Assembly: GCA_964569385.1 (NCBI GenBank)
Contig: CAZMUM010000053.1
Span: 1 to 29,613, forward strand
Reading direction: 5' to 3'
Source: JAADHX01 sp964569385
GTDB lineage: Bacteria > Actinomycetota > Acidimicrobiia > Acidimicrobiales > Poriferisodalaceae
Length of the DNA: 29,613 nucleotides
Numbering within the stretch: the first letter of the stretch is position 1; every line of letters begins with the position of its first letter. Below, in pieces: positions 10,938-19,879 of this stretch. The position numbers and the translations under genes were made by a program. The notes below the pieces were generated by a model, which saw nothing but the letters and a program-made list of their open reading frames with translations, had not been told where the DNA came from and did no database searches.

Positions 10938-12308
10938 GTGCCTTCTTCGAACGACGATGACGGGGTCGACAATGACCCCGACAACGCTGGCCAGCCCTTC
11001 GGTTGGTGGCGTGAACTCGGTGACGACTTCGACGACGAATCCGACGAGAATCTTGAGCCGACCGCACCTTTGCCTCTTGAAGATCGGATTTGGCGACATC
11101 CAAGCGAGATAACACTCGCGGCGCTAGGCAACAGTTCGGGCACCGATGAACGATCAGCTGAGGGCACTGACCCGAGGGCTTTCAAGCCGGGCGCAGGCAC
11201 TGTTCAGCTCGCCACCGGGTTCCGCACTAGACACGTTGCCCTCGTTGCCATTGCCGCAGGTATTGCTGGCGCATGCGTGACAGCGGGTGTCTTGGTACTG
11301 GCAATGCCACGAACAACAACGATTACCGAACGAGTCGTTGAAAGACAGCTGGCCCAACCAGTCACACGATTGGTAGTCAGCCAAAGCGGCAGTGGCATCG
11401 ACGTTGCCACTATCGCCGATCTAGCGAAGCCGAGCATCGTCAGTGTCGAGGTTATGAACACCCTGGGTTCGGTCGTGGGAGGCGGATCGGGTGTTGTCAT
11501 TCGAGATGACGGCCAGATACTCACCAACCACCACGTGATAGCGCAGGCCGACGCGATCGTCGTCGTGACGAGTGACGGCCACAGGTACGAGGCTGTGCTG
11601 GTCGGCACTGATCCACTAACCGACATCGCGGTGTTGTCCATCGAGCTGAACGGCGCACCGTTGCGACCGGCTGTGCTCGGATCGACCACATCGCTTCGGG
11701 TCGGCGAACCAGCGGTCGCGATCGGTTCGCCCTTGCGGCTCGAGGGTGGCCCTAGCGTGACGGTTGGCGTCATCTCGGCCATCGGGCGCACACTCGATTT
11801 GCCCACGGGCCAGCGCCTATACGACCTAGTCCAAACAGACGCCCCCATCGCACCTGGTTCTTCGGGTGGTGCGCTCTTAGATGCAAACGGCGCTGTCATT
11901 GGAATCACAACCGCCATCGCGGTCAGCGAGTCCGGAGGCGGGGGGCTCGGCTTCGCGACACCAATCGAGATCGCGTACGACGTAGCCGTTGATCTGATGA
12001 CAGACGGAGTTGTGAAACATGGATTTCTCGGAGTGTCTGGCGACGACCTCACGAGCAATGAGGCATCTGATCTAGGGCTGCTTGGTGGCGCGCTAGTAAA
12101 CGGTGTGGGACCAGGCACCCCGGCCGCAGTCGCCGGGCTCGAGCCCGGCGACATAATCATCGGCATCGACAATCAGGTAGTGCTGTCGATGAGTTGGCTC
12201 GTAGTCGAGGTCAGACGTAGCGAACCGGGCGAAACTCGCGAGCTAGAAGTGCAGCGCGGCGATTACCGGCTGCTGCTCGATGTGTCCCTAGGCGAGCGCC
12301 CTAAGTAA
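10938..12308 (+). CDS. HtrA/DegP-like membrane-anchored serine protease with PDZ domain
   Basis: A 456-residue protease. The acidic cytoplasmic N-terminus contains DRIWRHPSEI (residues 49-58), a motif typical of actinobacterial HtrA proteins. One transmembrane helix spans about 100-123. The trypsin-like domain has the full triad: His199 in TNHHV, Asp229 in LTDIAVL, Ser309 in APGSSGG. A PDZ domain covers about 365-450 (GPGTPAAVAGLEPGDIIIGI). It should act outside the membrane on misfolded envelope proteins. Although the frame is open to 10731, that part lies antisense to moaE; the GTG at 10938 is the more likely start. In mycobacteria htrA sits beside sigE and rseA; here it is about 9 kb from the sigma factor. 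Confidence 0.92.
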   Translation: MPSSNDDDGVDNDPDNAGQPFGWWRELGDDFDDESDENLEPTAPLPLEDRIWRHPSEITLAALGNSSGTDERSAEGTDPRAFKPGAGTVQLATGFRTRHVALVAIAAGIAGACVTAGVLVLAMPRTTTITERVVERQLAQPVTRLVVSQSGSGIDVATIADLAKPSIVSVEVMNTLGSVVGGGSGVVIRDDGQILTNHHVIAQADAIVVVTSDGHRYEAVLVGTDPLTDIAVLSIELNGAPLRPAVLGSTTSLRVGEPAVAIGSPLRLEGGPSVTVGVISAIGRTLDLPTGQRLYDLVQTDAPIAPGSSGGALLDANGAVIGITTAIAVSESGGGGLGFATPIEIAYDVAVDLMTDGVVKHGFLGVSGDDLTSNEASDLGLLGGALVNGVGPGTPAAVAGLEPGDIIIGIDNQVVLSMSWLVVEVRRSEPGETRELEVQRGDYRLLLDVSLGERPK

Positions 12309-12336
12309 CAAAGCTCGGCCGGGACGAGCAGCGCGG

Positions 12337-13482
12337 CTATCTGCGACGGGTGATGAGCCTCACGAATAGCGCGACCGTTCCCGCGATCAATAACCCAAAC
12401 GCACCGAGCGATGCGTACTGGCGCTGTCTGGCGTTGAGAGCGACCCAAGGCGGAGCCTGGTCGGCTTCCACGAAAGCTTCATCGTTTTGCGACTCTGGCC
12501 GCCAACCTGTGCTCCGCATCCTGTCGTTGGCGACCACAAACGAGTGCATCGTGTGCGGCAACAGCCCCGCAGGACGCGGTGATCGCGGAACGCGAGCCAA
12601 CCGAGCCTCGACTCGCTCAGCGATTGCGACAGGGAGCCGCACGCGCGGCCGCGGCCCCAATAGAGCTCGCATGTCGGCTCCGGTAAGCCACTGGTCCGGT
12701 GCAACGTTGTAGGGGCCATCGAGGCGTTCAATAGCGCTTACTACCACGGCTGCTGCCAGGTCGTCGAGATGCAAAAACTGAACCGGCGGATCCTCGGTAC
12801 CAGCGCGAAGAGCGACAGCGTTCATCAGTGCTTCGCCTAACCAACTCATCTGACCATCGGCCACGGCGGCGGCTGGTCTGAGCACGGTTACACCCCGCCC
12901 AGTCCTGCGGCGCCAGTGAACGATCATCCGCTCTTGTTCGGCCTTGACCTCAGCGTAACGAAACCCAGGGTTCGGCCGCAGAGGTTCGATCTCAGAGATG
13001 GGCAAGGGGGCGTTTGGCCATGCTCCGTACACCGTGGCCGATGAAACCGTGACCAAGTGATCGGCGTCTCCTACCTCGACGGCTCTGAGCACGTTAGCCA
13101 ACATGGCTCGATTGGCGCCGTCGTTGTAGTCGGTCGGCGTCACCCAGGCGAGATGAACAATCACGTCGGCGTCGGTTGCCATCGATGCGGTGGCTTCGAC
13201 ATCGGCGACGAGGTCGAAACGCCGAACCTCGACGCCCCCGAATGGGAGCGGTACAAGTTCACGATCGACGGCTATGACCCGACGGAACTGTCCTTGGGTC
13301 GTCAATCGCCGAACAACCAGTTGGCCGAGCTGGCCACCAGCACCAGTTACAGCTACAACCGGACCCGCTTCTGCCTGACCAAGTTGTGACTGATGGAGTT
13401 CTGAGTGGGAAACCACGGTTGGATGGTTAGCAGAAGATTCGACGTCGGGCAGGCCGCGGTGGACGGCGGTCCCAAGACACAT
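12337..13482 (-). CDS. NAD-dependent epimerase/dehydratase (extended SDR) with C-terminal membrane helix
   Basis: A 381-residue extended short-chain dehydrogenase. The nucleotide-binding motif TGAGGQLG is at residues 46-53, the active-site serine region VSSATVYG at 146-153, and the catalytic YAEVK at 176-180 (Tyr176, Lys180). It resembles sugar-nucleotide epimerases in the GalE/WcaG group, but the substrate cannot be told. Unusual for the family, a hydrophobic helix (about 355-375) followed by RLITRRR ends the protein, suggesting attachment to the membrane. The first 40 residues look unstructured and the true start may lie downstream. It is convergent with htrA and divergent from the zincin gene, 11 bp from its start. 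Confidence 0.85.
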   Translation of the reverse strand: MCLGTAVHRGLPDVESSANHPTVVSHSELHQSQLGQAEAGPVVAVTGAGGQLGQLVVRRLTTQGQFRRVIAVDRELVPLPFGGVEVRRFDLVADVEATASMATDADVIVHLAWVTPTDYNDGANRAMLANVLRAVEVGDADHLVTVSSATVYGAWPNAPLPISEIEPLRPNPGFRYAEVKAEQERMIVHWRRRTGRGVTVLRPAAAVADGQMSWLGEALMNAVALRAGTEDPPVQFLHLDDLAAAVVVSAIERLDGPYNVAPDQWLTGADMRALLGPRPRVRLPVAIAERVEARLARVPRSPRPAGLLPHTMHSFVVANDRMRSTGWRPESQNDEAFVEADQAPPWVALNARQRQYASLGAFGLLIAGTVALFVRLITRRR

Positions 13483-13493
13483 ACGATGAACGG

Positions 13494-14720
13494 GTGAGCG
13501 ATAGCGGTCAAGACAACCCGAACGATCCCTTCTCCGGCCTGCCCTTCTTCGGCGACATCGGGAAGCTTCTTGGTGGCGGCAACGACGGTGGGCCCATCAA
13601 CTGGGACGCGGCACGACAGTTTGCTGTTGGGTTGGCCACCGGTGGGGCATCGGAGCCCAACGTCGACCCACAGCTCCGTGTTCAACTAGCAAAGCTGTCG
13701 CGTATCGCCGAGCTTCAGGTTGCTCAAGCGACCGGCCTAGGCCTCACCGTGAACGGGCACGTGCCTGTGGTCACGCCCGTAACGAAATCCCAATGGGCCA
13801 ACACGACCCTCGACGACTACAAGCCGCTCATCGAACATCTGGCTTCGGGGCTCAACGCCGACGCTCCTCCCGACAACGAGGACCCGGCCGCGACGCTGCT
13901 CAGCGGAATCATGAAGATGATCGGGCCAACAATGATGGCGATGAGCGCTGGCTCAATGGTTGGGCACCTTTCCACCATGGCCCTGGGCAGCTATCACCTT
14001 CCGATTCCTCGACGCGCTGCCGCCGAGCTGGCCATCGTCGGGCCCAATGTGGCCGACTTTGTCGACGAATGGAGTGTAGACGCCGACGATGTTGGGTTGT
14101 GGATTTGTCTTCATGAGCTGCTCCACCACGCGGTGTTCAACATCGATCACGTTCGCGAACGGATCATGGATCTGCTTCAAAGTTTCGCGGCTGGTTTCCA
14201 ACAAGCCGATGCCGGGGCCCTCGAACAGAAGCTGGGCAACTTCGAACCCTCGGGCGACCTCGAGGGCATGCAGCAGCAGATGCAACAGATCTTCGGCGAC
14301 CCCGAAATACTGCTGGGCGCGATGCGCACTCCAGCCCAGGAAGCCATCGTTCCCGAGCTCGAGAGCCTGCTGGCCGTACTCGTTGGCTGGGTCGACCATC
14401 ACCTCGACGCCATCGGCCAACACCTCATTGGTGGCCATCAGCAGATAACTGAAGCGATGCGCCGCCGCAGAGTCTCGGCCGGACCTCAGGATCGTTTCGT
14501 CGAAAAAATGCTTGGTCTTGATCTTCGTCGCGACCTACTCGAGCGCGGCCAGTCTTTCATAGCTGGGGTGGTCGAGCGCGGTGGTGAAGACCAGCTAGCG
14601 AAACTCTGGGCCAAGGTTGATCATCTGCCAACACCCAACGAAGTCGATGCCCCTGGCCTGTGGATAGCCCGCATCGATCTGCCCGATCTCGACGAACCTT
14701 CCGCCAGCAGCGACGAGTAG
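13494..14720 (+). CDS. DUF2342/COG5282 zinc-dependent metalloprotease-like protein
   Basis: A 408-residue protein with the zincin motif HELLH at residues 207-211 and family features such as NWDAARQ near the N-terminus, VGPNVADFVDEW before the motif and a C-terminal region ending in PGLWIARIDLPD. This matches the actinobacterial DUF2342 family (annotated as zinc-dependent metalloprotease or F420 biosynthesis-associated), whose substrate is unknown. There is no signal peptide, so it is probably cytoplasmic. It starts with a GTG at 13494 and is divergent from the SDR gene with almost no intergenic space; it ends convergently with the MFS gene 16 bp away. Confidence 0.9.
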   Translation: MSDSGQDNPNDPFSGLPFFGDIGKLLGGGNDGGPINWDAARQFAVGLATGGASEPNVDPQLRVQLAKLSRIAELQVAQATGLGLTVNGHVPVVTPVTKSQWANTTLDDYKPLIEHLASGLNADAPPDNEDPAATLLSGIMKMIGPTMMAMSAGSMVGHLSTMALGSYHLPIPRRAAAELAIVGPNVADFVDEWSVDADDVGLWICLHELLHHAVFNIDHVRERIMDLLQSFAAGFQQADAGALEQKLGNFEPSGDLEGMQQQMQQIFGDPEILLGAMRTPAQEAIVPELESLLAVLVGWVDHHLDAIGQHLIGGHQQITEAMRRRRVSAGPQDRFVEKMLGLDLRRDLLERGQSFIAGVVERGGEDQLAKLWAKVDHLPTPNEVDAPGLWIARIDLPDLDEPSASSDE

Positions 14721-14736
14721 TCGCCGCCAGACGAGC

Positions 14737-16221
14737 TCAGCTCGGCGGCTCGCCCGACTCGGGATCTACACCAGCCTCGCCTGTTGTCGGAGGAACGACA
14801 TCGACGTTTCGCAAGTGTTCGGGGATGTCGGCGACATCGACCACCTCAACCTCAGTCGCCTCGCCGGAAGTGGCGTACTCGGAATCGACTGGCTGCTCGT
14901 CCTCGGATTGGGACGGCCTGGCCCGCTTGAGGCGACCCCGAGCGCCACGTGCGTCGGCGATGACACGACGCTTGAGTCGATCGCCCGGCGTCACTGCGCC
15001 GCGAGCGACGGCGCGTAAACCACCGAGGTAGAAAAACGCGCCGAGGGTGGCCGCGATTGCGAGAATCAAAAACCCCACTCCGACAGGCAGAACGGTTGAC
15101 CCGACCACCGGTACCAAACCAGCCAACACCCACGCCAGTTGGAAACGTGTTTCGAACCGAGCAAAGGAGCTTCCCTGGTTGGCGTCGGGGGCGTCGCGCT
15201 GCACGATGGCATCGAACGACAACTTGCTAAGGACCGTCGAGGCGCCAACCACTAGGGCCACGAGTATCGCAATGAATCGACTCGGCGACGATGCCGCGAC
15301 GTAAGCCATTGTGGCCGAGGCAATAAGGCCAGAAGCGATGATCATTTCCTCTCGCAAAACTCGACGCACAAAAGGTGCCGAAAGGGCACCCCCAAGGTTT
15401 CCGACCACCGCGCCAAGACCTATTAGCCCAAACCAGATGAGGGATGCATCGGAGGTGCGCAGCCAGAACACCAGCAAGAACGTCAAGAAGCCAACCATTG
15501 CTCTCAACAACGCCATCGCCGACGCTGCCAGCACGATGCCAGCCGACCGCAACTCCTGGCGTTCTCTGGCATCGACCGGGCGTTCAATGACCGCAGTGGA
15601 TGGCAGTTGCGAAGACAACATGGCTGCCATTAGGAACGCTAGCGCCGCCAGAAGCAGAGGCAATGAGTTGTCGACAAACCGAAGACCAGCCCCCGGGAGC
15701 GCTGCCGCTGCGCCCGCGAGGCCACCCAACAACACGAGTTTTGAGTTCGCTCCGACGAGATCTTCGCTTCGTTTGACAAGCTTGGGAACCATCGCGCTCT
15801 TGGCCACGTGGTAGGTCTTACCGGCAACAAGAATGGTGAACGCCTCTGGGTAGAGCCACAATGAGTCGAGGTGGAAGATCATTAGCAGGGCCATCAGCGC
15901 TCGCGTCAGCGCCGAGATGAGCATCATCATGCGACGCCCACCCTTGGCTCGATCGATGGCGGGACCAATCAAGGGACCAACCAAGGCAAAAGGTGCCACC
16001 GTCAGCGCTAAGTAAAGCGCTACCCGACTCCTCGCGGCATCGGAATCCACCGAGAAGAACAAGGAACCAGCCAACGACAGCGTAACCAATGTGTCACCCG
16101 CCGAGGACATCACGTGGGTGCGCGCCAAACGCATGAACGGCGTGACGGCGAAGGCCTCCGCACCTTGAGTCGAGCGACGACGTTTTGGTGTCGATCGGCC
16201 GACTTCGTTCACGGCTCCCAC
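14737..16221 (-). CDS. MFS transporter
   Basis: About 494 residues with roughly 12 hydrophobic segments in two halves. Recognisable major facilitator features are the loop GPLIGPAIDRAKGGRR between early helices and the AGSLFF and VGPL repeats of helices near it. The hydrophilic C-terminal tail of about 90 residues (KRRVIADARGARGRLKRARPSQSEDE..., then acidic) is probably cytoplasmic. Substrate unknown; the general form is that of drug or lipid efflux permeases. The frame is open to 16365, overlapping the divergent acidic-protein gene; the GTG at 16221 (or 16212) is preferred since only there does the protein begin to look like a normal cytoplasmic N-terminus. Confidence 0.85.
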   Translation of the reverse strand: MGAVNEVGRSTPKRRRSTQGAEAFAVTPFMRLARTHVMSSAGDTLVTLSLAGSLFFSVDSDAARSRVALYLALTVAPFALVGPLIGPAIDRAKGGRRMMMLISALTRALMALLMIFHLDSLWLYPEAFTILVAGKTYHVAKSAMVPKLVKRSEDLVGANSKLVLLGGLAGAAAALPGAGLRFVDNSLPLLLAALAFLMAAMLSSQLPSTAVIERPVDARERQELRSAGIVLAASAMALLRAMVGFLTFLLVFWLRTSDASLIWFGLIGLGAVVGNLGGALSAPFVRRVLREEMIIASGLIASATMAYVAASSPSRFIAILVALVVGASTVLSKLSFDAIVQRDAPDANQGSSFARFETRFQLAWVLAGLVPVVGSTVLPVGVGFLILAIAATLGAFFYLGGLRAVARGAVTPGDRLKRRVIADARGARGRLKRARPSQSEDEQPVDSEYATSGEATEVEVVDVADIPEHLRNVDVVPPTTGEAGVDPESGEPPS

Positions 16222-16298
16222 TCTAGAAGCACAATGCAGGTCCCAGTGACGTAGGTGAATTCCTAAAGATCCCGGGCCTCGGACCGACAAACCGAACG

Positions 16299-17930
16299 AT
16301 GTCTGGTCTGAAGAATGTGCTGGGGAACGTCTATGGCGATCCCGATGATCGTCCCAAAAAGGCAAACCTCGACGACGTTCAGGAGTCGATGGACGCCCTG
16401 ACGGAACGCGCCGATGAGGCCGAACCCGCTAGCGAAGACGCATTGCTCGATGGCAGCGAACACGACTCGCCGTGGGCCATGCTCGACGAGCTCCCCGACC
16501 TGAACGAGAATCCGGCCCCAGTTGACGAGCCAGCCGCCACCAAACTTGACGGCCAAGAAGTCGCCCCTGACGCACCGACCACCGAAACCTCATGGCTCTC
16601 CGATGTCCAAGCGGACGGCAGCTCCGAGGACTGGCTAAACGACTACGACGACTCTGGCTGGACAGGCTCCAAACAGGACGAAACTCCACCGACAAACATC
16701 GACGACTCCGACGGCGTAGACGAACTCGCCAACTTCGACTTCGCGTCAATCGAAGACTCAACAGACGAAGCCAGCGTCGAAGACCTGCGGCATGGCGCTG
16801 CCGGCGATGCCAGCTCATCGACAGCCGAGTCATTCACCGAACTCCTGGCCTCTGGCGACTCAGCCGAATCATCAGCTACCGATACCGACGACCTTGACCC
16901 TGACCAGGAAGCCTGGCTCGACGATCTCTTCTCCCTCGATGACAATTCCGAGGACGTCTCCGCTCCACGCATCGACGAAGCGGCCTCGTTGGCCCCCAGC
17001 GCTCTTGATGCCGTATCGGCGATGTACTCAGCCAGCGATCAGAAGTCCGACGCTCACTCGGACACGACGTCGACAGCGACTATCGAACCCCCCGCCGGAG
17101 GCTTTTACAGCGGTTGGGCTCGCATCGACGACGACATCTTGCCTCAGAAGAAGTCGGGACGCCGCAGCGGTGGCAAGAAGGCCGAAGTTGCTATTGCTCC
17201 AGACTCACAGCTTATGGCTCAGGACCACTCAATTGCCGACGATACGCAGTCGCTGAGTGACGAACCGCCGCTTGCATCCAGTGATCACAGCCAGTTAGTC
17301 GAAGCCAACTTCGAGAACGCACTTCTTGAAGAGTTCACCGACGACTTGTTCACAGACGAGCCGAGCGAGACTGGGTCACAACTCCACGAACCCGCAGCTG
17401 TTGGTCTCGAGGCGCCTAGTTTCGATCAGCCACTGCTTCAGAGCGACGAAGAGTTGGACGCAACGGATGCCGTTCATCTGTTCGCGCACGATGAAGCTCT
17501 GGAAGAGGCGGCTACCGCCGGAGGCCGGCGCAAGGCCCGAAAAGAAGCCGCCAAACAGGCCAAGGCCGACAAGCTTGCTCGAGCACAGGCCAAGAAAGAT
17601 TCGGCTAAACAGGCCAAGGCCGAAAAGGCGATGTCCAAGAAGGAAACGGCAAAGAAGGTATCCAGAGCCCGCAAGAGTCGGGGAAAAAAGAACAAGGACG
17701 ACAGCAACGACGAAGCGCTTCGCGCCCAGGTGGACGCTGCGCTCGCGGCCCAGGTTGCAACCGACACCGATCTTGAAGTTGACGACTTCTGGACCGATAG
17801 CGCCGACGTCCCCGCAGCCGAGATAACGCCATCTGCGCCAGCGGGAATGGCGGACCCACTCGATACCGAGCTAGTCAGTCCTCCGCCAGCACCGGTCGAG
17901 GGTTTTGATCCCGATCCGGTTCTCGATTAG
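16299..17930 (+). CDS. highly acidic disordered protein with Lys/Ala-rich block, unknown function
   Basis: A 543-residue protein of strongly biased composition. Residues 1-400 are dominated by Asp, Glu, Ser and Ala, with short recurring Trp-containing motifs (SPWAMLDELPDL, SWLSDVQ, EDWLNDYDDSGW, EAWLDDLFSLDD). A conserved-looking island at about 266-280 reads GFYSGWARIDDDILP. From about 407 to 467 the charge flips to a Lys/Ala/Arg block (AKQAKADKLARAQAKKDSAKQAKAEKA), likely one helix, followed by another acidic segment with DDFWTDSA. No transmembrane helix or signal peptide is seen and the family is not recognised. It is divergent from the MFS gene and convergent with the zinc peptidase. Codon-position bias and the start ATG support a real gene. 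Confidence 0.78.
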   Translation: MSGLKNVLGNVYGDPDDRPKKANLDDVQESMDALTERADEAEPASEDALLDGSEHDSPWAMLDELPDLNENPAPVDEPAATKLDGQEVAPDAPTTETSWLSDVQADGSSEDWLNDYDDSGWTGSKQDETPPTNIDDSDGVDELANFDFASIEDSTDEASVEDLRHGAAGDASSSTAESFTELLASGDSAESSATDTDDLDPDQEAWLDDLFSLDDNSEDVSAPRIDEAASLAPSALDAVSAMYSASDQKSDAHSDTTSTATIEPPAGGFYSGWARIDDDILPQKKSGRRSGGKKAEVAIAPDSQLMAQDHSIADDTQSLSDEPPLASSDHSQLVEANFENALLEEFTDDLFTDEPSETGSQLHEPAAVGLEAPSFDQPLLQSDEELDATDAVHLFAHDEALEEAATAGGRRKARKEAAKQAKADKLARAQAKKDSAKQAKAEKAMSKKETAKKVSRARKSRGKKNKDDSNDEALRAQVDAALAAQVATDTDLEVDDFWTDSADVPAAEITPSAPAGMADPLDTELVSPPPAPVEGFDPDPVLD

Positions 17931-17955
17931 ACGTCGCGGGCTAACGAACCCGAAA

Positions 17956-19434
17956 TCACGAAGCCCGACAGATCTCGATGGAGGCAACCGTTCCGGAGCC
18001 GCCGTCGAAGAACCCGGTCTTGAAGCTGGCAACGCGCACGAACGCCGATGCGTTGTTGTCAGCTTCGGGATCGTTCAACATCGATGCGATGGCCTCGTCG
18101 AGGTCGCCGCCGGTTAGCTCAAGGAACCGGGTCGATGTGTAAGCAACGTCGCCGGCCCATACACCTGCAAGACAGTCGGCCACGGTGCCCTCGAGGTCAG
18201 TGATCCCGTATTCGACCAAGATTGCCTCACCAAAGGTGCGGGCGAGGTAAAACGCCGTCGAGAAGTCGCCGATGGCAGTGTTTAGCCGGCTGGCAACGTC
18301 CTCGTTCCAGACCAGCGAGGCCGACTGAGCGCAATAGTGGAACAGTTCGTTGGCGACTCCGGCCTCATCGCAGCCATTCGCCTGACCATCGGTGAACGGG
18401 GCAAGGGCTAGACCATTGCCCAGCCCGACGTCGACGAGTGCATCAGCCCAGAACGCAGCTAGGTCGTCGAGCACTGCATCGCGGGCGTCTTCGTAGGCCA
18501 AGTTACCGGCATTGATGTCGCCTCTTTCGAGATTCAGATCGACTATCTCAACGCCCACAGTGGCAAAATCGCGACAGCGATCGGCGCCGTCGTCGTAGCC
18601 GGACTGGAAAGCGTTGACACGATCAAATGCCGAACCATGAGCCGAGAAACCATCGGTTGGAGCACCGGGAGGGTCGCGAAGCAGTAGGAATCCGGACAGA
18701 GCACCTTGCAAGTCGCGCTCACGAAGCCTGACAGTGCCGCTGCCGTCGATGGAGCGTCTGATCCACGATCCGGCGAAACAGTCGGCCTGGAGGTCGCGGA
18801 TGATTGGCGCCGCGTCAAGGCCACCCCGAGTCTGCACCGCATGGCCGTACTCGTGTGCCAACACAACACCCACAGCGGATTTGCCGAAGTTGGCGTAGAA
18901 GTTCGGGATCAAAAAGTTTGAATCCCAAGTTATGTAATCCTCAGTCGGGCAATAGATGGCGTTGCTGTTAAGGATGCTCGGGTCAAGACTCTGACCACAA
19001 CTAATCCTCTGATCACCTGTCGGGTCATATGGGAAAATGTTCGCCAGGGGGATGAACCGTTCGCCGTAGACATCGGGGTACTCCTCGGTCCAGTAGATCG
19101 CGAGATCGTCGATCGTCGCACTTAAGAACCCGTCGAGATCCGCTACCTGGGCTGGCGACAAGGAGGCTCGGTCTGTCTTTGACACTGTCACGAGCTCGGT
19201 GCGCTGGCCAACAACGTCGTTTCCGGTGGTGGTCCCGGTGCCGCCACCACCGTCACCCGTAGTCGCCATAAATGCGATGACGATGGCAACGATGATGCCC
19301 AAAATGCCACCTCCCTTGCCGAGATTGCCGATCGGCAGACCACCGCCACCACCAGATCGAGCCTTAGGGGACGACATTCGCAGGCCGCGTCCGCCCAGGG
19401 CTCGTCGCGATTGTCCACTTCGACGAATTCTCAT
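17956..19434 (-). CDS. neutral zinc metallopeptidase (YpfJ/COG2321-like), apparently two-domain
   Basis: A 492-residue membrane-anchored protein. Basic, Gly-rich N-terminus, one transmembrane helix (about 44-57), then a zinc peptidase domain with HEYGH at residues 194-198 and LQADCFAG at 215-222. The usual COG2321 protein is about 300 residues and ends here near 290. The remaining 200 residues look like a second, degenerate copy: FHYCAQSASLVW mirrors AIYCPTEDYITW, ARTFGEAI replaces LAHEYGHAV, TVADCLAGVW mirrors LQADCFAGSW, and SAFVRVASFKTGFFDG mirrors SAFDRVNAFQSGYDDG. The second copy lacks HExxH and should be inactive. Substrate unknown. Convergent with the acidic-protein gene. Confidence 0.88.
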   Translation of the reverse strand: MRIRRSGQSRRALGGRGLRMSSPKARSGGGGGLPIGNLGKGGGILGIIVAIVIAFMATTGDGGGGTGTTTGNDVVGQRTELVTVSKTDRASLSPAQVADLDGFLSATIDDLAIYWTEEYPDVYGERFIPLANIFPYDPTGDQRISCGQSLDPSILNSNAIYCPTEDYITWDSNFLIPNFYANFGKSAVGVVLAHEYGHAVQTRGGLDAAPIIRDLQADCFAGSWIRRSIDGSGTVRLRERDLQGALSGFLLLRDPPGAPTDGFSAHGSAFDRVNAFQSGYDDGADRCRDFATVGVEIVDLNLERGDINAGNLAYEDARDAVLDDLAAFWADALVDVGLGNGLALAPFTDGQANGCDEAGVANELFHYCAQSASLVWNEDVASRLNTAIGDFSTAFYLARTFGEAILVEYGITDLEGTVADCLAGVWAGDVAYTSTRFLELTGGDLDEAIASMLNDPEADNNASAFVRVASFKTGFFDGGSGTVASIEICRAS

Positions 19435-19573
19435 GCCCGTCTAACCCTCACAACCAGTAGTGCCCCGACATAGGGGCTCGTCTCGCTAACCAACAGCGCC
19501 GACAGTAGGTCAGCACGGTCGCTAATGAGAACGACGCCGAGAGCAATCAAAGAGTCGCGGCAAAACCGGCGAC

Positions 19574-19822
19574 TCAGTCGACCGAGAGAGCAGCTAGCTC
19601 AAGACGACGCCTTTTTAGGATCCGGCGTCGTTCGCGTTCGCTGGCACCGCCCCAGACGCCATGGTCGATCCGGTTCACGAGGGCGTACTCGAGACAAACC
19701 GGCTGCGTCGAACACGTGGCACAGATTTTGCGCGCTCGTTCGACCCCGACTCCGTCGCTTGGGAAAAACTCGCTTGGCGGCCGTTCCGCACAGTTACCTT
19801 GGGACATCCACTTATTGGTCAT
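19574..19822 (-). CDS. WhiB-family iron-sulfur transcription regulator
   Basis: An 82-residue WhiB-like protein. The four cluster-binding cysteines are Cys11, Cys34, Cys37 and Cys43 (C-x22-C-x2-C-x5-C), followed by the GVWGG turn and a basic C-terminal segment (RERRRILKRRR) for DNA or sigma-factor contact. WhiB proteins bind a 4Fe-4S cluster and act with the sigma-70 region 4 in actinobacteria. The ATG at 19822 fits the family N-terminus; GGAGGGG lies about 13 bases upstream. A candidate ECF-type promoter with an embedded palindrome lies 32 bp upstream (19854-19879). Subfamily not assigned. Confidence 0.94.
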   Translation of the reverse strand: MTNKWMSQGNCAERPPSEFFPSDGVGVERARKICATCSTQPVCLEYALVNRIDHGVWGGASERERRRILKRRRLELAALSVD

Positions 19823-19853
19823 GAGACGTAAAACCCCTCCGTGTAGTAGGTAC

Positions 19854-19879
19854 GACGAACGGCGAGGCCGTTCGGTTCC
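19854..19879 (-). promoter_or_regulatory. candidate ECF-sigma promoter with palindrome in its spacer, upstream of whiB
   Basis: On the minus strand GGAACC (19879-19874) is followed after 16 bases by CGTC (19857-19854), close to the mycobacterial SigE-type pattern GGAAC-N15/16-CGTT. The spacer holds a perfect 7-bp inverted repeat GAACGGC/GCCGTTC with a 3-bp centre (19857-19873), a plausible operator. The -10-like element is 32 bp from the whiB start. One base departs from CGTT, so this is a prediction only. Confidence 0.4.

Noticed and set aside
11204..12172. Minus-strand open frame (322 codons) opposite the HtrA gene
   Set aside because: Pro/Ser/Thr-rich shadow of a high-GC gene whose plus strand has an intact catalytic triad and PDZ domain.
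19462..19477. GCCCC/GGGGC stem between the whiB and zinc peptidase genes as a terminator
   Set aside because: Only five base pairs and no T-tract on either strand; too weak to call.
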